Assembly: GCA_963726575.1 (NCBI GenBank) | Contig: CAVSCR010000007.1 | Location: forward strand, 372,001-436,000 | DNA length: 64,000 nt | Source of the DNA: CAVSCR01 sp963726575 | Lineage (GTDB): Bacteria > Actinomycetota > Actinomycetes > JAHEKZ01 | Reading direction: 5' to 3' | Part shown: positions 24,823-35,587 of the stretch, piece after piece | How the letters are laid out: each line of letters opens with the position of its first letter | Position numbering within the stretch: position 1 is the stretch's first letter | Notes under the pieces: generated by a model | What the model was told of the DNA's origin: nothing | Database searches by the model: none | Seen by the model: only the letters and a program-made list of their open reading frames with translations | Made by a program: the position numbers and the translations under genes

Positions 24823-25683
24823 TCAGCGGAAGACGACCGTTCGCTGACCGTTCAGCAACACTCGCTGCTCGCAGTGCCACTTCACAGCACGGGCGAGGGC
24901 CTGGCACTCGACGTCGCGCCCCACGGAGGCCAGCTCCTCCGCACTCAGAGCATGGTCGACGCGGGCCACTTCCTGCTCGATGATCGGGCCCTCGTCGAGA
25001 TCACCCGTCACGTAGTGCGCTGTGGCCCCGATGAGCTTGACGCCCCGGGTGTGCGCCTGGTGGTAGGGCTTGGCGCCCTTGAAGCTCGGCAGGAACGAGT
25101 GGTGGATGTTGATGGCGCGGCCGGACAGCGCCCGGCATGCCTCGTCACTGAGCACCTGCATGTAGCGCGCGAGCACCACCAGGTGCACGCTCTCGCGGTC
25201 GACCAGTTCCATGAGCGCGGCCTCGGCCTGCGGCTTGGTCTGCGGCGACACCGGCAGATGGTGGAACGCGATTCCGTAGTTCTTGGCCACCGGCTCGAAG
25301 TCCTGGTGGTTGCTCACGATCCCGACAATGTCGGTGTTCAGGGCGCCGATGCTCTGGCGGAACAGGAGGTCGTTCAGGCAGTGGCCGAACCGGCTCACCA
25401 TGAGCAACAGGCGGTACTTCTCGTGGGCGTCGTGCAGCTGCCACGTCATCCGCGACGGCTCCGCAACCGCGCCGAACGCCGTCCGGAGCTGCTCGAGTCC
25501 GACTTCCTCGCCCGCCTCGAACTGGACCCGCATGAAGAAGCTGCCGGTTTCGCGGTCGTCGAACTGCTGGCTCGCCAAGATGTTGCCACCGTGGTCCACC
25601 AGGAAGCGCGACACCTCGAAGACGATCCCGGGACGGTCGGGGCAGGACAGGGTCAGGACGTACTCATGGGGAGCCGACGCCAC
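24823..25683 (-). CDS. purU: Formyltetrahydrofolate deformylase PurU
   Basis: Hydrolyses 10-formyl-THF to formate and THF. With the GTG at 25683 (286 residues) the protein has usual PurU length: an N-terminal ACT domain (YVLTLSCPDRPGIVFEVSRF) and a formyltransferase-like catalytic domain from about residue 95 with the triad region INIHHSFLPSFKGAKPYHQA (Asn-His) and GATAHYVTGDLDEGPII (Asp). A GAGG lies 6 bases upstream of that GTG. An ATG at 25803 would add 40 residues without homology. The gene is divergent from betA. In a betaine degrader PurU turns surplus C1 units into formate, matching the formate dehydrogenase downstream. Confidence 0.92.
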   Translation of the reverse strand: MASAPHEYVLTLSCPDRPGIVFEVSRFLVDHGGNILASQQFDDRETGSFFMRVQFEAGEEVGLEQLRTAFGAVAEPSRMTWQLHDAHEKYRLLLMVSRFGHCLNDLLFRQSIGALNTDIVGIVSNHQDFEPVAKNYGIAFHHLPVSPQTKPQAEAALMELVDRESVHLVVLARYMQVLSDEACRALSGRAINIHHSFLPSFKGAKPYHQAHTRGVKLIGATAHYVTGDLDEGPIIEQEVARVDHALSAEELASVGRDVECQALARAVKWHCEQRVLLNGQRTVVFR

Positions 25684-25896
25684 GGAAACCTCGCGGGGGA
25701 GCAGCTGCGATGAACGCAACTCGGTGGGCAATTCGCACCAGCGTGACCGGCGTCGGGAAACGTCGTCAAGGCGGGCATCGGGTTGTTCCATGACTGGGGA
25801 CAAGCGCTGCGTTTGGGTCTAGCGTGCGCCCATGGTCTCGGCGCAAACCAATCGGGCCGTGGTTGCGCGGGGTGGCTGCGGCGAAGGAGTGTCGGC

Positions 25897-27597
25897 ATGA
25901 CTGACGAGCGCTACGACTTCGTCATCGTCGGCGGCGGGTCAGCCGGGTGCGCACTGGCCAACCGCCTCTCCGCCGACCCCGACACCCGCGTGCTCGTGCT
26001 CGAGGCAGGTCGCTCGGACTACCCGTGGGACGTCTACATCCACATGCCCGCTGCCTTGACCTTTCCCATCGGGAACCCGTTGTACGACTGGAAGTACGAG
26101 TCCGAGCCTGAGCCGCACATGCACGATCGACGCGTCTACCACGCCCGAGGCAAGGTGCTCGGCGGATCGAGCAGCATCAACGGGATGATCTTCCAGCGTG
26201 GGAATCCCCTCGACTACGAGCGGTGGGCCGCCGACAAGGGCATGGAGACGTGGGACTACGCGCACTGCCTGCCCTACTTCAAGCGCATGGAGACCTGCCT
26301 GGCGGGAGCCGACGAATGGCGCGGAGGAGACGGTCCGCTGCTCCTGGAACGCGGCCCCGTGCAGAACCCGCTGTTCCACGCGTTCTTCGACGCCGCTCAG
26401 CAAGCTGGCTACCCGCTGACCAGTGACGTCAACGGCTACCGTCAGGAGGGCTTCGCCGCGTTCGACCGGAACCTGTACCGCGGCCGCCGCTACTCCGCCG
26501 CCGACGCCTACCTTCGGCCAGCCATGAAGCGACCGAATCTGACGGTGCAGACGCGATGCCTCGTGTCCCGGGTGCGCTTCGATGGAACACGTGCCGTCGG
26601 CGTCGACTACACGCAGGGCAAGTCAGCGCCTCGGAAAGTCGAAGCGGGCCACGTCATCTTGTGCGGCGGTGCGATCAACTCCCCCCAGCTGTTGCAACTG
26701 TCGGGTGTCGGGAATGCCGAAGAGCTGGCAGCACTCGGCGTGCCCTCGGTGGTCGACCTGCCCGGCGTCGGTGAGAACCTGCAGGACCACCTCGAGGTCT
26801 ACGTCCAGTACGCCTGCAAGCAGCCGGTCTCGATGAACCCGTCGACGAAGTTCTGGAAGCGGCCCTTCATCGGAGCCGAGTGGCTCTTCCTGCGCAAGGG
26901 ACCGGGCGCCACGAACCACTTCGAAGGTGGCGGGTTCGTCCGCAGCAACGAGGAGGTCGACTACCCGAACCTGATGTTCCACTTCCTGCCGATCGCCATC
27001 CGCTACGACGGCAGCCAGCCGGCCGGCGGACACGGGTACCAGGTGCACATCGGCCCGATGTACTCCGACGCTCGCGGCACCGTGAAGATCACCAGCCGCG
27101 ATCCGAGGCGCCACCCCGCGTTGCACTTCAACTACCTGTCCACCGACCAGGACCGCAGAGAGTGGGTCGAGTCGATTCGGGTGGCGCGCACCATCTTGAA
27201 CCAGTCCGCAATGGACGAGTACAACGACGGCGAGCTGTCCCCTGGCCCCGACGTGGCGACCGACGAACAGATCCTCGACTGGGTCGCTCGCGACGCGGAG
27301 ACGGCCCTGCACCCGTCCTGCACGGCCAGGATGGGCGTGGACGACATGGCGGTCATCGACCCGCTCACCATGAACGTCCATGGCACCCAGGGCCTTTCCG
27401 TCGTCGACGCGTCGGCGATGCCTTACGTCACCAACGGCAATATCTACGCACCCGTGATGATGACTGCCGAGAAGGCGGCGGACCTGATCCTCGGCAACAC
27501 GCCACTCGCACCAGAACCCACCGAGTTCTACGAGTTCCGCAAGCACGGGCCAGTACCGGTCACGGCACCGGCCTCACGATTGGGCCACGAGTCTTGA
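25897..27597 (+). CDS. betA: Choline dehydrogenase (GMC oxidoreductase) BetA
   Basis: A 566-residue FAD-dependent GMC oxidoreductase that oxidises choline to betaine aldehyde. The dinucleotide motif is FVIVGGGSAGCALANRLS near residues 8-25. GMC signature 1 is HARGKVLGGSSSINGMIF near 80-97 and signature 2 is GAINSPQLLQLSGVG. The active-site region near the C-terminus reads TALHPSCTARMG and ends NGNIYAPVMMTAEKAADLI. ATG at 25897 follows GAAGGAG. It is followed by betB and the betaine transporter. Other alcohols are possible for GMC enzymes, but the betB neighbour makes choline by far the best substrate. Confidence 0.9.
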   Translation: MTDERYDFVIVGGGSAGCALANRLSADPDTRVLVLEAGRSDYPWDVYIHMPAALTFPIGNPLYDWKYESEPEPHMHDRRVYHARGKVLGGSSSINGMIFQRGNPLDYERWAADKGMETWDYAHCLPYFKRMETCLAGADEWRGGDGPLLLERGPVQNPLFHAFFDAAQQAGYPLTSDVNGYRQEGFAAFDRNLYRGRRYSAADAYLRPAMKRPNLTVQTRCLVSRVRFDGTRAVGVDYTQGKSAPRKVEAGHVILCGGAINSPQLLQLSGVGNAEELAALGVPSVVDLPGVGENLQDHLEVYVQYACKQPVSMNPSTKFWKRPFIGAEWLFLRKGPGATNHFEGGGFVRSNEEVDYPNLMFHFLPIAIRYDGSQPAGGHGYQVHIGPMYSDARGTVKITSRDPRRHPALHFNYLSTDQDRREWVESIRVARTILNQSAMDEYNDGELSPGPDVATDEQILDWVARDAETALHPSCTARMGVDDMAVIDPLTMNVHGTQGLSVVDASAMPYVTNGNIYAPVMMTAEKAADLILGNTPLAPEPTEFYEFRKHGPVPVTAPASRLGHES

Positions 27598-27687
27598 CGG
27601 CGTCGGCAACGCGGCAGAGTCTGACGGCGTCGCCGTCCCCCCGCCGCGGGCCGGAGGGCGTGACGCGTCATGTCTGGAGGGGACACC

Positions 27688-29189
27688 GTGCCTGACCTGT
27701 TCATCGACGGGCGGTGGGAGTCGGCTGCCGCTGGCGGCACCCGCGAGATCCGTTGTCCAGCCGACGGGACTCTCGTCGCGGTCGTCGACGAAGCCACAGC
27801 CGACGACACGGTGCGTGCGATCACGGCAGCCCGTCGGGCGTTCGACGACGGACGCTGGTCGCTGTATGCCGGCTCCGAACGCGGCAAGCTGCTGATCCGC
27901 GTCGCCGAGCTCCTCGAGCGGGACGCAGACAAGATCGCACGGGCGGAGTCGCTCGACACGGGCAAGCGAATGGTCGAGAGCCAGGGTGACGTCGCCGAGG
28001 TCGTTCGGGCGTTTCGTTACTACGCCGGCCTGGCCGGCGCTGACGCCGGACGGGTCGTCGACACCAGCGACACCAACGCCATCAGCCGGGTCGACTACGA
28101 GCCGATCGGCGTCTGCGCGTTGATCACGCCCTGGAACTACCCGCTGTTGCAGGCCTCCTGGAAGGTTGCTCCCGCGCTCGCGGCCGGAAACACGTTCGTG
28201 ATCAAGCCGAGCGAGCTCACGCCGCACACGACGATCCACATGATGCGGCTCCTCGAGGAGGCCGGCCTTCCGGCAGGCGTCGGCAACCTCGTGCTCGGCG
28301 CGGGCGCGACCGCCGGTGCGCCGCTCGCGAGCCACCCCGACGTCGACATGGTCTCCTTCACCGGTGGCCTGCTGACCGGCCGCGCGATCATGGCTGCCGC
28401 TGCCCCCACCGTGAAGAAGGTCGCGCTGGAGCTCGGCGGCAAGAACCCCAACATCGTGTTCGCCGACGCCGACTTCGAGACGGCCGTCGACCAAGCGCTG
28501 AACGCGGTGTACTCGCACTCGGGTCAGGTCTGTTCCGCGGGAGCCCGGCTGATCGTCGAGGAGTCGATCCACGACGAGTTCGTCGACGAGGTCGTGCGGC
28601 GGGCCAAGGCGATCAAGCTCGGCGGTCCGTGGGATGAGCAGGCCGAGACGGGAACGCTGATCTCGGCACAGCACCAGGAGAAGGTGCGCAAGTACGTGGC
28701 AGACGCCGTGGCCGAGGGTGCTCAGCTGCGCTGCGGTGGCGACGCACCCGACGACCCAGCCCTGGCCGACGGGTTCTTCTTCGCCCCCACGGTGTTGGAC
28801 GGCTGCACCACGACCATGGGATGTGTGCAGGACGAGTCATTCGGTCCGGTGCTGACCGTCGAGACGTTCACCGACGAGGACGACGCCGTCCGCCTCGGGA
28901 ACGACACCATCTACGGTTTGGCGGGCGCGGTGTTCACGGCCGACGCGGGCAAGGCGCAACGGGTCGCCCAGCGACTTCGCCACGGCACCATCTGGATCAA
29001 CGACTACCACCCCTACGCGCCGCAGGCGGAGTGGGGCGGGTTCAAGCAGTCCGGCGTGGGCCGGGAGCTCGGACCGACCGGACTGCACGAGTACCTCGAG
29101 CCCAAGCACATCTGGCAGAACATCAACCCGGGACCGGTCCATCAGTTCGCGGGGGCACTGGACGAGTCGACCGACGCAGGGAGCAAGCA

Positions 29190-29193
<4 letters not shown>
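27688..29193 (+). CDS. betB: Betaine aldehyde dehydrogenase BetB
   Basis: A 501-residue NAD(P)-dependent aldehyde dehydrogenase that makes glycine betaine from betaine aldehyde. Visible: cofactor/oxyanion loop ALITPWNYPLLQASWKVAPA near residues 147-166, MVSFTGGLLTGRAI, catalytic Glu in VALELGGKNPN and catalytic Cys in SHSGQVCSAGARLIVEE. GTG at 27688 was chosen because GGAGGGG lies 7 bases upstream; an ATG at 27670 would put that site inside the gene. The stop overlaps the next gene's ATG. Together with betA it forms the choline-to-betaine step of the locus. Confidence 0.9.
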
Positions 29194-30259
<1,066 letters not shown>

Positions 30260-30262
30260 GGG

Positions 30263-32278
30263 GTGAGCACCGCCCTGACGCCACACCGCCGGCGCCACCG
30301 CGCCGCCCGATCCTGATCAGCCGCCCGTCGTCGTCCGTCGAAGCGGCGGGTGAGTCGGCCGTGGCAGATCGTCGATCGTTCTGGCCGTCTGGATCGTGCT
30401 CTGGAAGGTCTTCTTCGGTCAGGTCTTTCATCGACACCGCAGTCGATCAACGGCGTCATCGACTGGCTGCAGAACGGCTGTACGAGCAGGGTCAGCGCCG
30501 CGCAGCTCGACCAGCCCGTTGTTCGTCGACGTGCTCACACCCATTGCCTCGTGGCTGAACTCGACGATCGACTCGATCGGGAACCGATGTTCGAAGCACT
30601 CGGCTGGACTGGAGTCACGCAATCGCCTGTGCGATCGTCCTATCTCGTCGCCGGGTGGCGCTACGCGCTGCTGACCCTGGTCGGCTTCCTCTCCTTCGGT
30701 TTCCTGGGCCTGTGGACCGAGAGCATGCAGACGCTCGACATCGTGCTTGTTGTCGGTGGTCGATCTCGCTGGTCATCGGTATCCCGCTGGGGGTCTGGGC
30801 CGGCATCTCCCGACGGTTCAACTCATTCATCACACCGATCCTCGACGTGATGCAGATCATGCCGTCGTTCGCGTACCTGCCGCTCATCACGCTCTTCTTC
30901 CTCATCGGTCCCGCCGCGGGCACGATCGCCACCATCATCTACGCGGTACCGCCGGCCATCCGCCTGACCGCGGCCGGGCATCCGTGAGGTGAACACGCCG
31001 ACGCTCGGAGGCAAGCGAGTCGTTGGGCGCCACCAAGTGGCAGCAGCTCACGGACGTCCAGCTACCGCTGGCCAAGGGAACGATCGTGCTGGGCATCAAC
31101 CAGACCATGATGGCCGCCCTCTCGATGGCGACGATCGCAGCCTTGATCGCGACGCCCGGCCTGGGCCAGTCAGTGATCCAGGCACTCGAAACACTCAATG
31201 TCGGCATCGCACTGAACGCCAGCATCGCGCTGGTCGCCATGGCCATCGTCTTCGACCGGGTGACCACCGCGGCCAGCCGCCGTACCGAGGCCAGCGAGCG
31301 TTCCGGGCAGGTGACGGGGCGGCCGCACCCGATTGATCCGGTATGGCACGCTGTCGGCGATCATCGTGGTGGGCATCCTGCTGCCGGCAATCTTCTCGAC
31401 ACTGTCGAAGTTCCCGACCAGCTGGGACCTCTCGGCGTGGGTCATTCGCTATACGAACGACGCGGTCGACTTCGCCCAGCTGCACTTGCTACCCCTTCAC
31501 CTCGTGGGTCGACCGCGAGGTGACGACCCTGGCTGATCGACCCGCTCCAGTCACTGCTGGTGAACTCACCGGTGATCGTGACCGTGCTCAGTCTTGCGAC
31601 CATCTCGTTCGTACTCGGCCGGCTTCGGGTCGCTCTGATCTCTGCGGGTTGCCTCGTCGGCATCGTCATCTTGGGGGTTTGGACGGACGCGATGGTGACG
31701 TTCGGCGCCGGTGCTCGTCGCTGCGGCCATCACGATGGTCGATCGGGGTCGCCTTCGGCATCTGGATGGGGCGTAACCAGTGGGTCGACCGTGGCCTGAG
31801 GCCAGTTCTGGACGCTGCCCAGGTGATGCCCGTGTTCGTCTACCTGGTGCCCTGTCTGGGCCTGTTCGGGGCCGGCCGATTCACCGGGATCATCGCCGCC
31901 GTGATCTACGCCGCTCCGGTCGTGATCAAGATCGTCGCTGAGGGCATCCGAGGCGTCCCGGTGAACTCGGTCGAGGCCGCCGAGGCTGCGGGCTCGAACA
32001 CCTGGCAGATGATCACCAAGGTCCAGCTACCGATGTCGCGCAACATGCTCATGGTCGGGCTCAACCAAGGACTGATCTTCGTGCTCGCCATGGTCGTGGT
32101 CTCGGGTCTCGTCGGCGGCGCTGGACTCGGCTACGACGTGTACCAGGGGCTCACCCAGAACTTGTACCAGGGCCTCGGCCTGGCGGCCGGATTCGCGATC
32201 GTTCTGCTCGGCATCATGTTGGACCGCATGACCCAGGCCGCTGGCCGGAGTGAACGACACCAGATCGAGGCCTTGTAG
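30263..32278 (+). pseudogene. Glycine betaine ABC transporter permease, two permease domains in one chain, heavily frameshifted
   Basis: Joining frames gives one long membrane protein of about 670 residues with two ProW/OpuAB-like domains. Domain 1 shows GIPLGVWAGISRRFNSFITP, LDVMQIMPSFAYLPLITLFF and SLGATKWQQLTDVQLPLAKG. Domain 2 shows GRNQWVDRGLRPVLDAAQVM, AAGSNTWQMITKVQLPMSRN and VVSGLVGGAGLGYDVYQGL. At least a dozen frame changes are needed (for example near 30420, 30518, 30587, 30755, 30977, 31010, 31317, 31490, 31531, 31708 and 31742). Several fall in short G runs. The coding signal between breaks is pristine, which argues for sequence error or very recent damage. Confidence 0.75.
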
Positions 32279-32360
32279 TAGTGGACAACGAGACGAACGA
32301 CAACCAACTGGCTTCCGTCGCAACCTGCGTCGGACGACCTCGAGAAGGGACCCAGAATTC

Positions 32361-33390
32361 ATGGGAAGAACGGTCAGCATCAAGGTGGGGCTCGTCGCGG
32401 TCAGCGCTGCGCTGATCCTCGCCGGCTGCGCGAACAAGAGCGGGTCGTCGGGCTCGACCGGAGCGGCGGGGTCAGGCGTCAACTGCGGAACCGTCAACAT
32501 CGCGGACAACCCGTGGACCGGGTACGAGGCCGATGTCGCGGTCGTCAACTACCTGCTGACCCACGAGCTCGGGCTGCGACGTGAAGATCTCCCACGTCGT
32601 CGAGCAGGTGGGCTGGCAGGGTTTCCCACCGGCCAGACCGACGTGATCCTCGAGAACTGGGGACACGAGGACCTCGCCAAGAAGTACATCACCGACCAGA
32701 AGGTAGCGGTGGATCTCGGCTCGGACGGCAACAAGGGGACCATCGGCTGGTACGTACCGCAGTGGATGGCGGACAAGTACCCGGACATCACCGACTGGCA
32801 CAACCTGAACAAGTACGCGCACCTGTTCGTCACACCGGAGTCCGGTGGTAAGGGACAGGTTCTCGACGGAGACCCGTCGTTCGTCACGAACGACGCAGCC
32901 CTGGTGAAGAACCTCAACCTGGACTACCAGGTCGTCGTCGGCGGTTCCGAAGCCGCGCTGATCAAGTCGCTGGAGACCGCAACTCAGCAGAAGAAGCCAC
33001 TCCTGTTCTACTTCTGGGAGCCGCAGTACCTCATCAGCACATCGACGGCGCCCAGCTCGTACGCGAAGGCGATCCCCGTGGCCAAGGTGAACCTTCCGCC
33101 GTACACCCCCGGTTGCGACACACCGGCAACGGTCGACCAACTGTGACTACCCGCCGTACAACCTGAACAAGGTGGCCCGGGCAGCCTGGGTCAGCGCAGG
33201 CGGTCCGGCTGTCGCCCTGGTGAAGAACTTCCAGTGGACGAACAAGGACCAGAACTCCGTGGCGACGGACATCAACAATGGGATGTCCGACGACCAAGCG
33301 GCGCAGAAGTGGCTGGCCGCGAACCCGACCGTGTGGCAGGCCTGGTTCAACGGCACCGGGGTCACCCCGTCGCCGGTCCCTTCTAGCTAG
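32361..33390 (+). pseudogene. Glycine betaine-binding lipoprotein (OpuAC-like), frameshifted
   Basis: The product begins with a lipoprotein signal (VAVSAALILAGC, Cys23) and continues as an OpuAC-type binding protein: NIADNPWTGYEADVAVVNYL, FPTGQTDVILENWGHEDLAK, KGTIGWYVPQWMADKYPDIT and LLFYFWEPQYLIS. Trp and Tyr residues that cage quaternary ammonium in this family are plentiful. Three frame changes are seen: an extra base near 32575, a compensating loss near 32615, and an extra C near 33132 after which YPPYNLNKVARAAWVSAGG runs on to a TAG at 33388-33390. It ends the transporter operon, just before a strong terminator. Confidence 0.8.
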
Positions 33391-33421
33391 CGCCGGGTTC
33401 CACCATGTAGAACGCGCACGA

Positions 33422-33460
33422 CAGGGGCGGGACAGGTTCACCTGTCCCGCCCCTGCTTTG
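33422..33460 (+). terminator. Strong intrinsic terminator after the betaine transporter operon
   Basis: A perfect 15-bp GC-rich stem (CAGGGGCGGGACAGG and its complement) with a TTCA loop, followed by GCTTTG. It separates the betA-betB-transporter transcript from the formate dehydrogenase operon that starts 50 bp later, so the latter needs its own promoter. Confidence 0.85.
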
Positions 33461-33509
33461 TGCCCGGATCGGACTTATCATCGAGATCTACGTGCCCGGG
33501 GAGGGTGAG

Positions 33510-34010
33510 GTGTCGACCAGTTCGGACGCCTCGGTCGTGGTGTGGTCTGACGCCGCGGCCGAGCAGGTGATCGACACGTTCCGCCATCAGCCCGGGCCGA
33601 TCCTCCCGACGCTCCAGGCCCTGCAGGCGCACTTTGGTTATGTCGACCCCCGGGCCGTCCCGCTGGTCGCCGAGGGGCTCAACGTCTCCCGTGCCGAGGT
33701 CCACGGCGTCCTGACCTTCTACCACGACCTCCGCACCGACCCGCCGGCCGACGTGACCGTGCGCCTGTGCACCGCTGAGGCCTGCCAGGCCCGCGGTTCA
33801 CGGGAGCTCGTGGCACAGGTCGAGCGTTCACTTGGAACCCCGATCGGTGGTCGCTCGGCCGACGGCCGGGTCGACCTGGAGCAGGTGTTCTGCCTCGGCA
33901 ACTGCGCGCTCGGGCCGTCTGCCATGGTCGACGGGAGGGTCCACGGACGCCTCGACGGACCCGCGGTCGAGCGCCTGGTGGGCCATGCCCTTGGTGGGAT
34001 GCGCCCATGA
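33510..34010 (+). CDS. fdsG: NAD-dependent formate dehydrogenase gamma subunit (FdsG, NuoE-like)
   Basis: A 166-residue 2Fe-2S protein of the thioredoxin-like NuoE family. The N-terminal helical part (ILPTLQALQAHFGYVDPRAV) is followed by four ligand cysteines in CTAEAC and CLGNC (FCLGNCALGPSAMVDGRVHG). GTG at 33510 was chosen because GGAGGGTGA lies just upstream; an earlier GTG at 33492 would include that site. Its stop overlaps the beta subunit start as ATGA. In Fds complexes it links FMN on the beta subunit with the iron-sulfur chain. Confidence 0.9.
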   Translation: MSTSSDASVVVWSDAAAEQVIDTFRHQPGPILPTLQALQAHFGYVDPRAVPLVAEGLNVSRAEVHGVLTFYHDLRTDPPADVTVRLCTAEACQARGSRELVAQVERSLGTPIGGRSADGRVDLEQVFCLGNCALGPSAMVDGRVHGRLDGPAVERLVGHALGGMRP

Positions 34011-35587
34011 CCGCGGTCACCGTCTACGTCCCGCGCGACACATCTGCCCGATCCGTCGGCGCCGACGAAGTCGCGGTGACGATCGCGGCCGTCGCCGCCA
34101 CCTTCGGAGAGTCGGTCAGCATCGTGCGCAACGGTTCGCGCGGGATGCTGTGGCTCGAACCGCTCATCGAGGTCGAGACCGATGACGGCCGCATGGCCTA
34201 CGGACCCGTCACCGCTGACGACGTCGAGGGGCTCTTCGAAGCCGACTTCTTGCACGGCGGTCCCCACGCCCTCGGACATGGCCGCACCGACGACATGCCG
34301 TGGCTGAGTCGCCAGCACCGCTGGACGTTCGCCCGCGTCGGAGTCATCGACCCACTCTCCGCAGATGCGTACGAGCGGCACGGCGGACTGGTGGGCCTGC
34401 GACGTGCGCTGGCGATGGAGCCTGACAGCGTCGTCACCGAGGTCACCGAGTCCGGCCTGCGTGGCCGTGGCGGTGCCGGGTTCCCGGCCGGCATCAAGTG
34501 GCGAACCGTCGCCCAGGCGCCAGCGACCCCCAAGTACATCTGCTGCAATGCCGACGAGGGCGACAGCGGCACGTTCGCCGACCGCATGCTCATCGAAGGC
34601 GATCCGTTCCTGCTCATCGAGGGCATGACGATCGCTGGCATCGCGGTGGGTGCGACCAAGGGCTACATCTACTTGCGCTCGGAGTATCCGGACGCGATCG
34701 CCGTGATGCGAGCCGCCATCGCCAACGCCTACGCGGCCGGATGGCTGGGTGCGGACCTTCTCGGGACGACGCACGCCTTCGACCTCGAGGTGCGCGAAGG
34801 CGCAGGTGCTTACATCTGCGGCGAAGAGACCGCGATGCTCGACAGCCTCGAAGGGCTGCGCGGCATGGTGCGTGCCAAGCCCCCGCTCCCAGCCCTCGAG
34901 GGCCTCTTCGGCCAACCGACCGTGGTCAACAACGTCCTGACACTGGCGAGCGTGCCTGGGATCTTGGCCGACGGCGCCTCGGCCTACCAGGACCTCGGGG
35001 TCGGACGGTCGCGGGGCACGCAGGTGTTCCAGCTGGCCGGGAACATCGCCCAGGGCGGCATCGTCGAGACCGCCTTCGGCATGAGCTTGCGCGAGCTCAT
35101 CGACGACTTCGGCGGTGGGACGGCGTCGGGGCGTCCGATCCGCGCCGTGCAGGTCGGTGGACCTCTCGGGTCGTACTTGCCCGATGATCAACTCGACCTG
35201 CCGCTGGACTACGAGGCGTTTGCCGCGGCAGGGGCCATGCTCGGCCACGGCGGCATCGTGGTGTTCGACGACACCGTGGACATGGCTGCGCAGGCCCGGT
35301 TCGCCATGGAGTTCTGCGCCGCGGAGAGCTGCGGCAAGTGCACGCCGTGCCGCGTCGGCTCGGTGCGTGGCGTCGAGGTGATCGACAAGATCGTCGCCGG
35401 CCAAGAACGCGATGCCAACCTCGTGCTGCTCGACGACTTGTGCGAGCTGATGACCGACGGCTCGTTGTGCGCCATGGGCGGGCTCACCCCGCAACCCGTG
35501 CGCAGCGCGTTGGTGCACTTCCCAGAGGACTTTGATCGGCCGTCACCCGACCACCACGCCGGGATGACCGAAGGAGACCCGTCATGA
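34007..35587 (+). CDS. fdsB: NAD-dependent formate dehydrogenase beta subunit (FdsB, NuoF-like)
   Basis: A 526-residue NADH-binding flavoprotein. Residues 1-95 are a thioredoxin-like extension as in FdsB. The NuoF core follows: FMN/NAD motif ESGLRGRGGAGFPAGIKWRT near 148-167, YICCNADEGDSGTFADRMLI near 179-198, AGAYICGEETAMLDSLEGLR near 266-285, and the 4Fe-4S motif ESCGKCTPCRVGSVRGVEVI near 442-461 with the distal Cys in SLCAMGG. It transfers electrons from formate to NAD. Four-base overlaps on both sides show coupled translation with fdsG and fdsA. Confidence 0.94.
   Translation: MTAVTVYVPRDTSARSVGADEVAVTIAAVAATFGESVSIVRNGSRGMLWLEPLIEVETDDGRMAYGPVTADDVEGLFEADFLHGGPHALGHGRTDDMPWLSRQHRWTFARVGVIDPLSADAYERHGGLVGLRRALAMEPDSVVTEVTESGLRGRGGAGFPAGIKWRTVAQAPATPKYICCNADEGDSGTFADRMLIEGDPFLLIEGMTIAGIAVGATKGYIYLRSEYPDAIAVMRAAIANAYAAGWLGADLLGTTHAFDLEVREGAGAYICGEETAMLDSLEGLRGMVRAKPPLPALEGLFGQPTVVNNVLTLASVPGILADGASAYQDLGVGRSRGTQVFQLAGNIAQGGIVETAFGMSLRELIDDFGGGTASGRPIRAVQVGGPLGSYLPDDQLDLPLDYEAFAAAGAMLGHGGIVVFDDTVDMAAQARFAMEFCAAESCGKCTPCRVGSVRGVEVIDKIVAGQERDANLVLLDDLCELMTDGSLCAMGGLTPQPVRSALVHFPEDFDRPSPDHHAGMTEGDPS

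Noticed and set aside
33719..35518. Minus-strand open frame of 599 codons opposite fdsB
   Set aside because: The plus strand is a full NuoF-type protein with all motifs; the antisense product has shadow composition and no family match.
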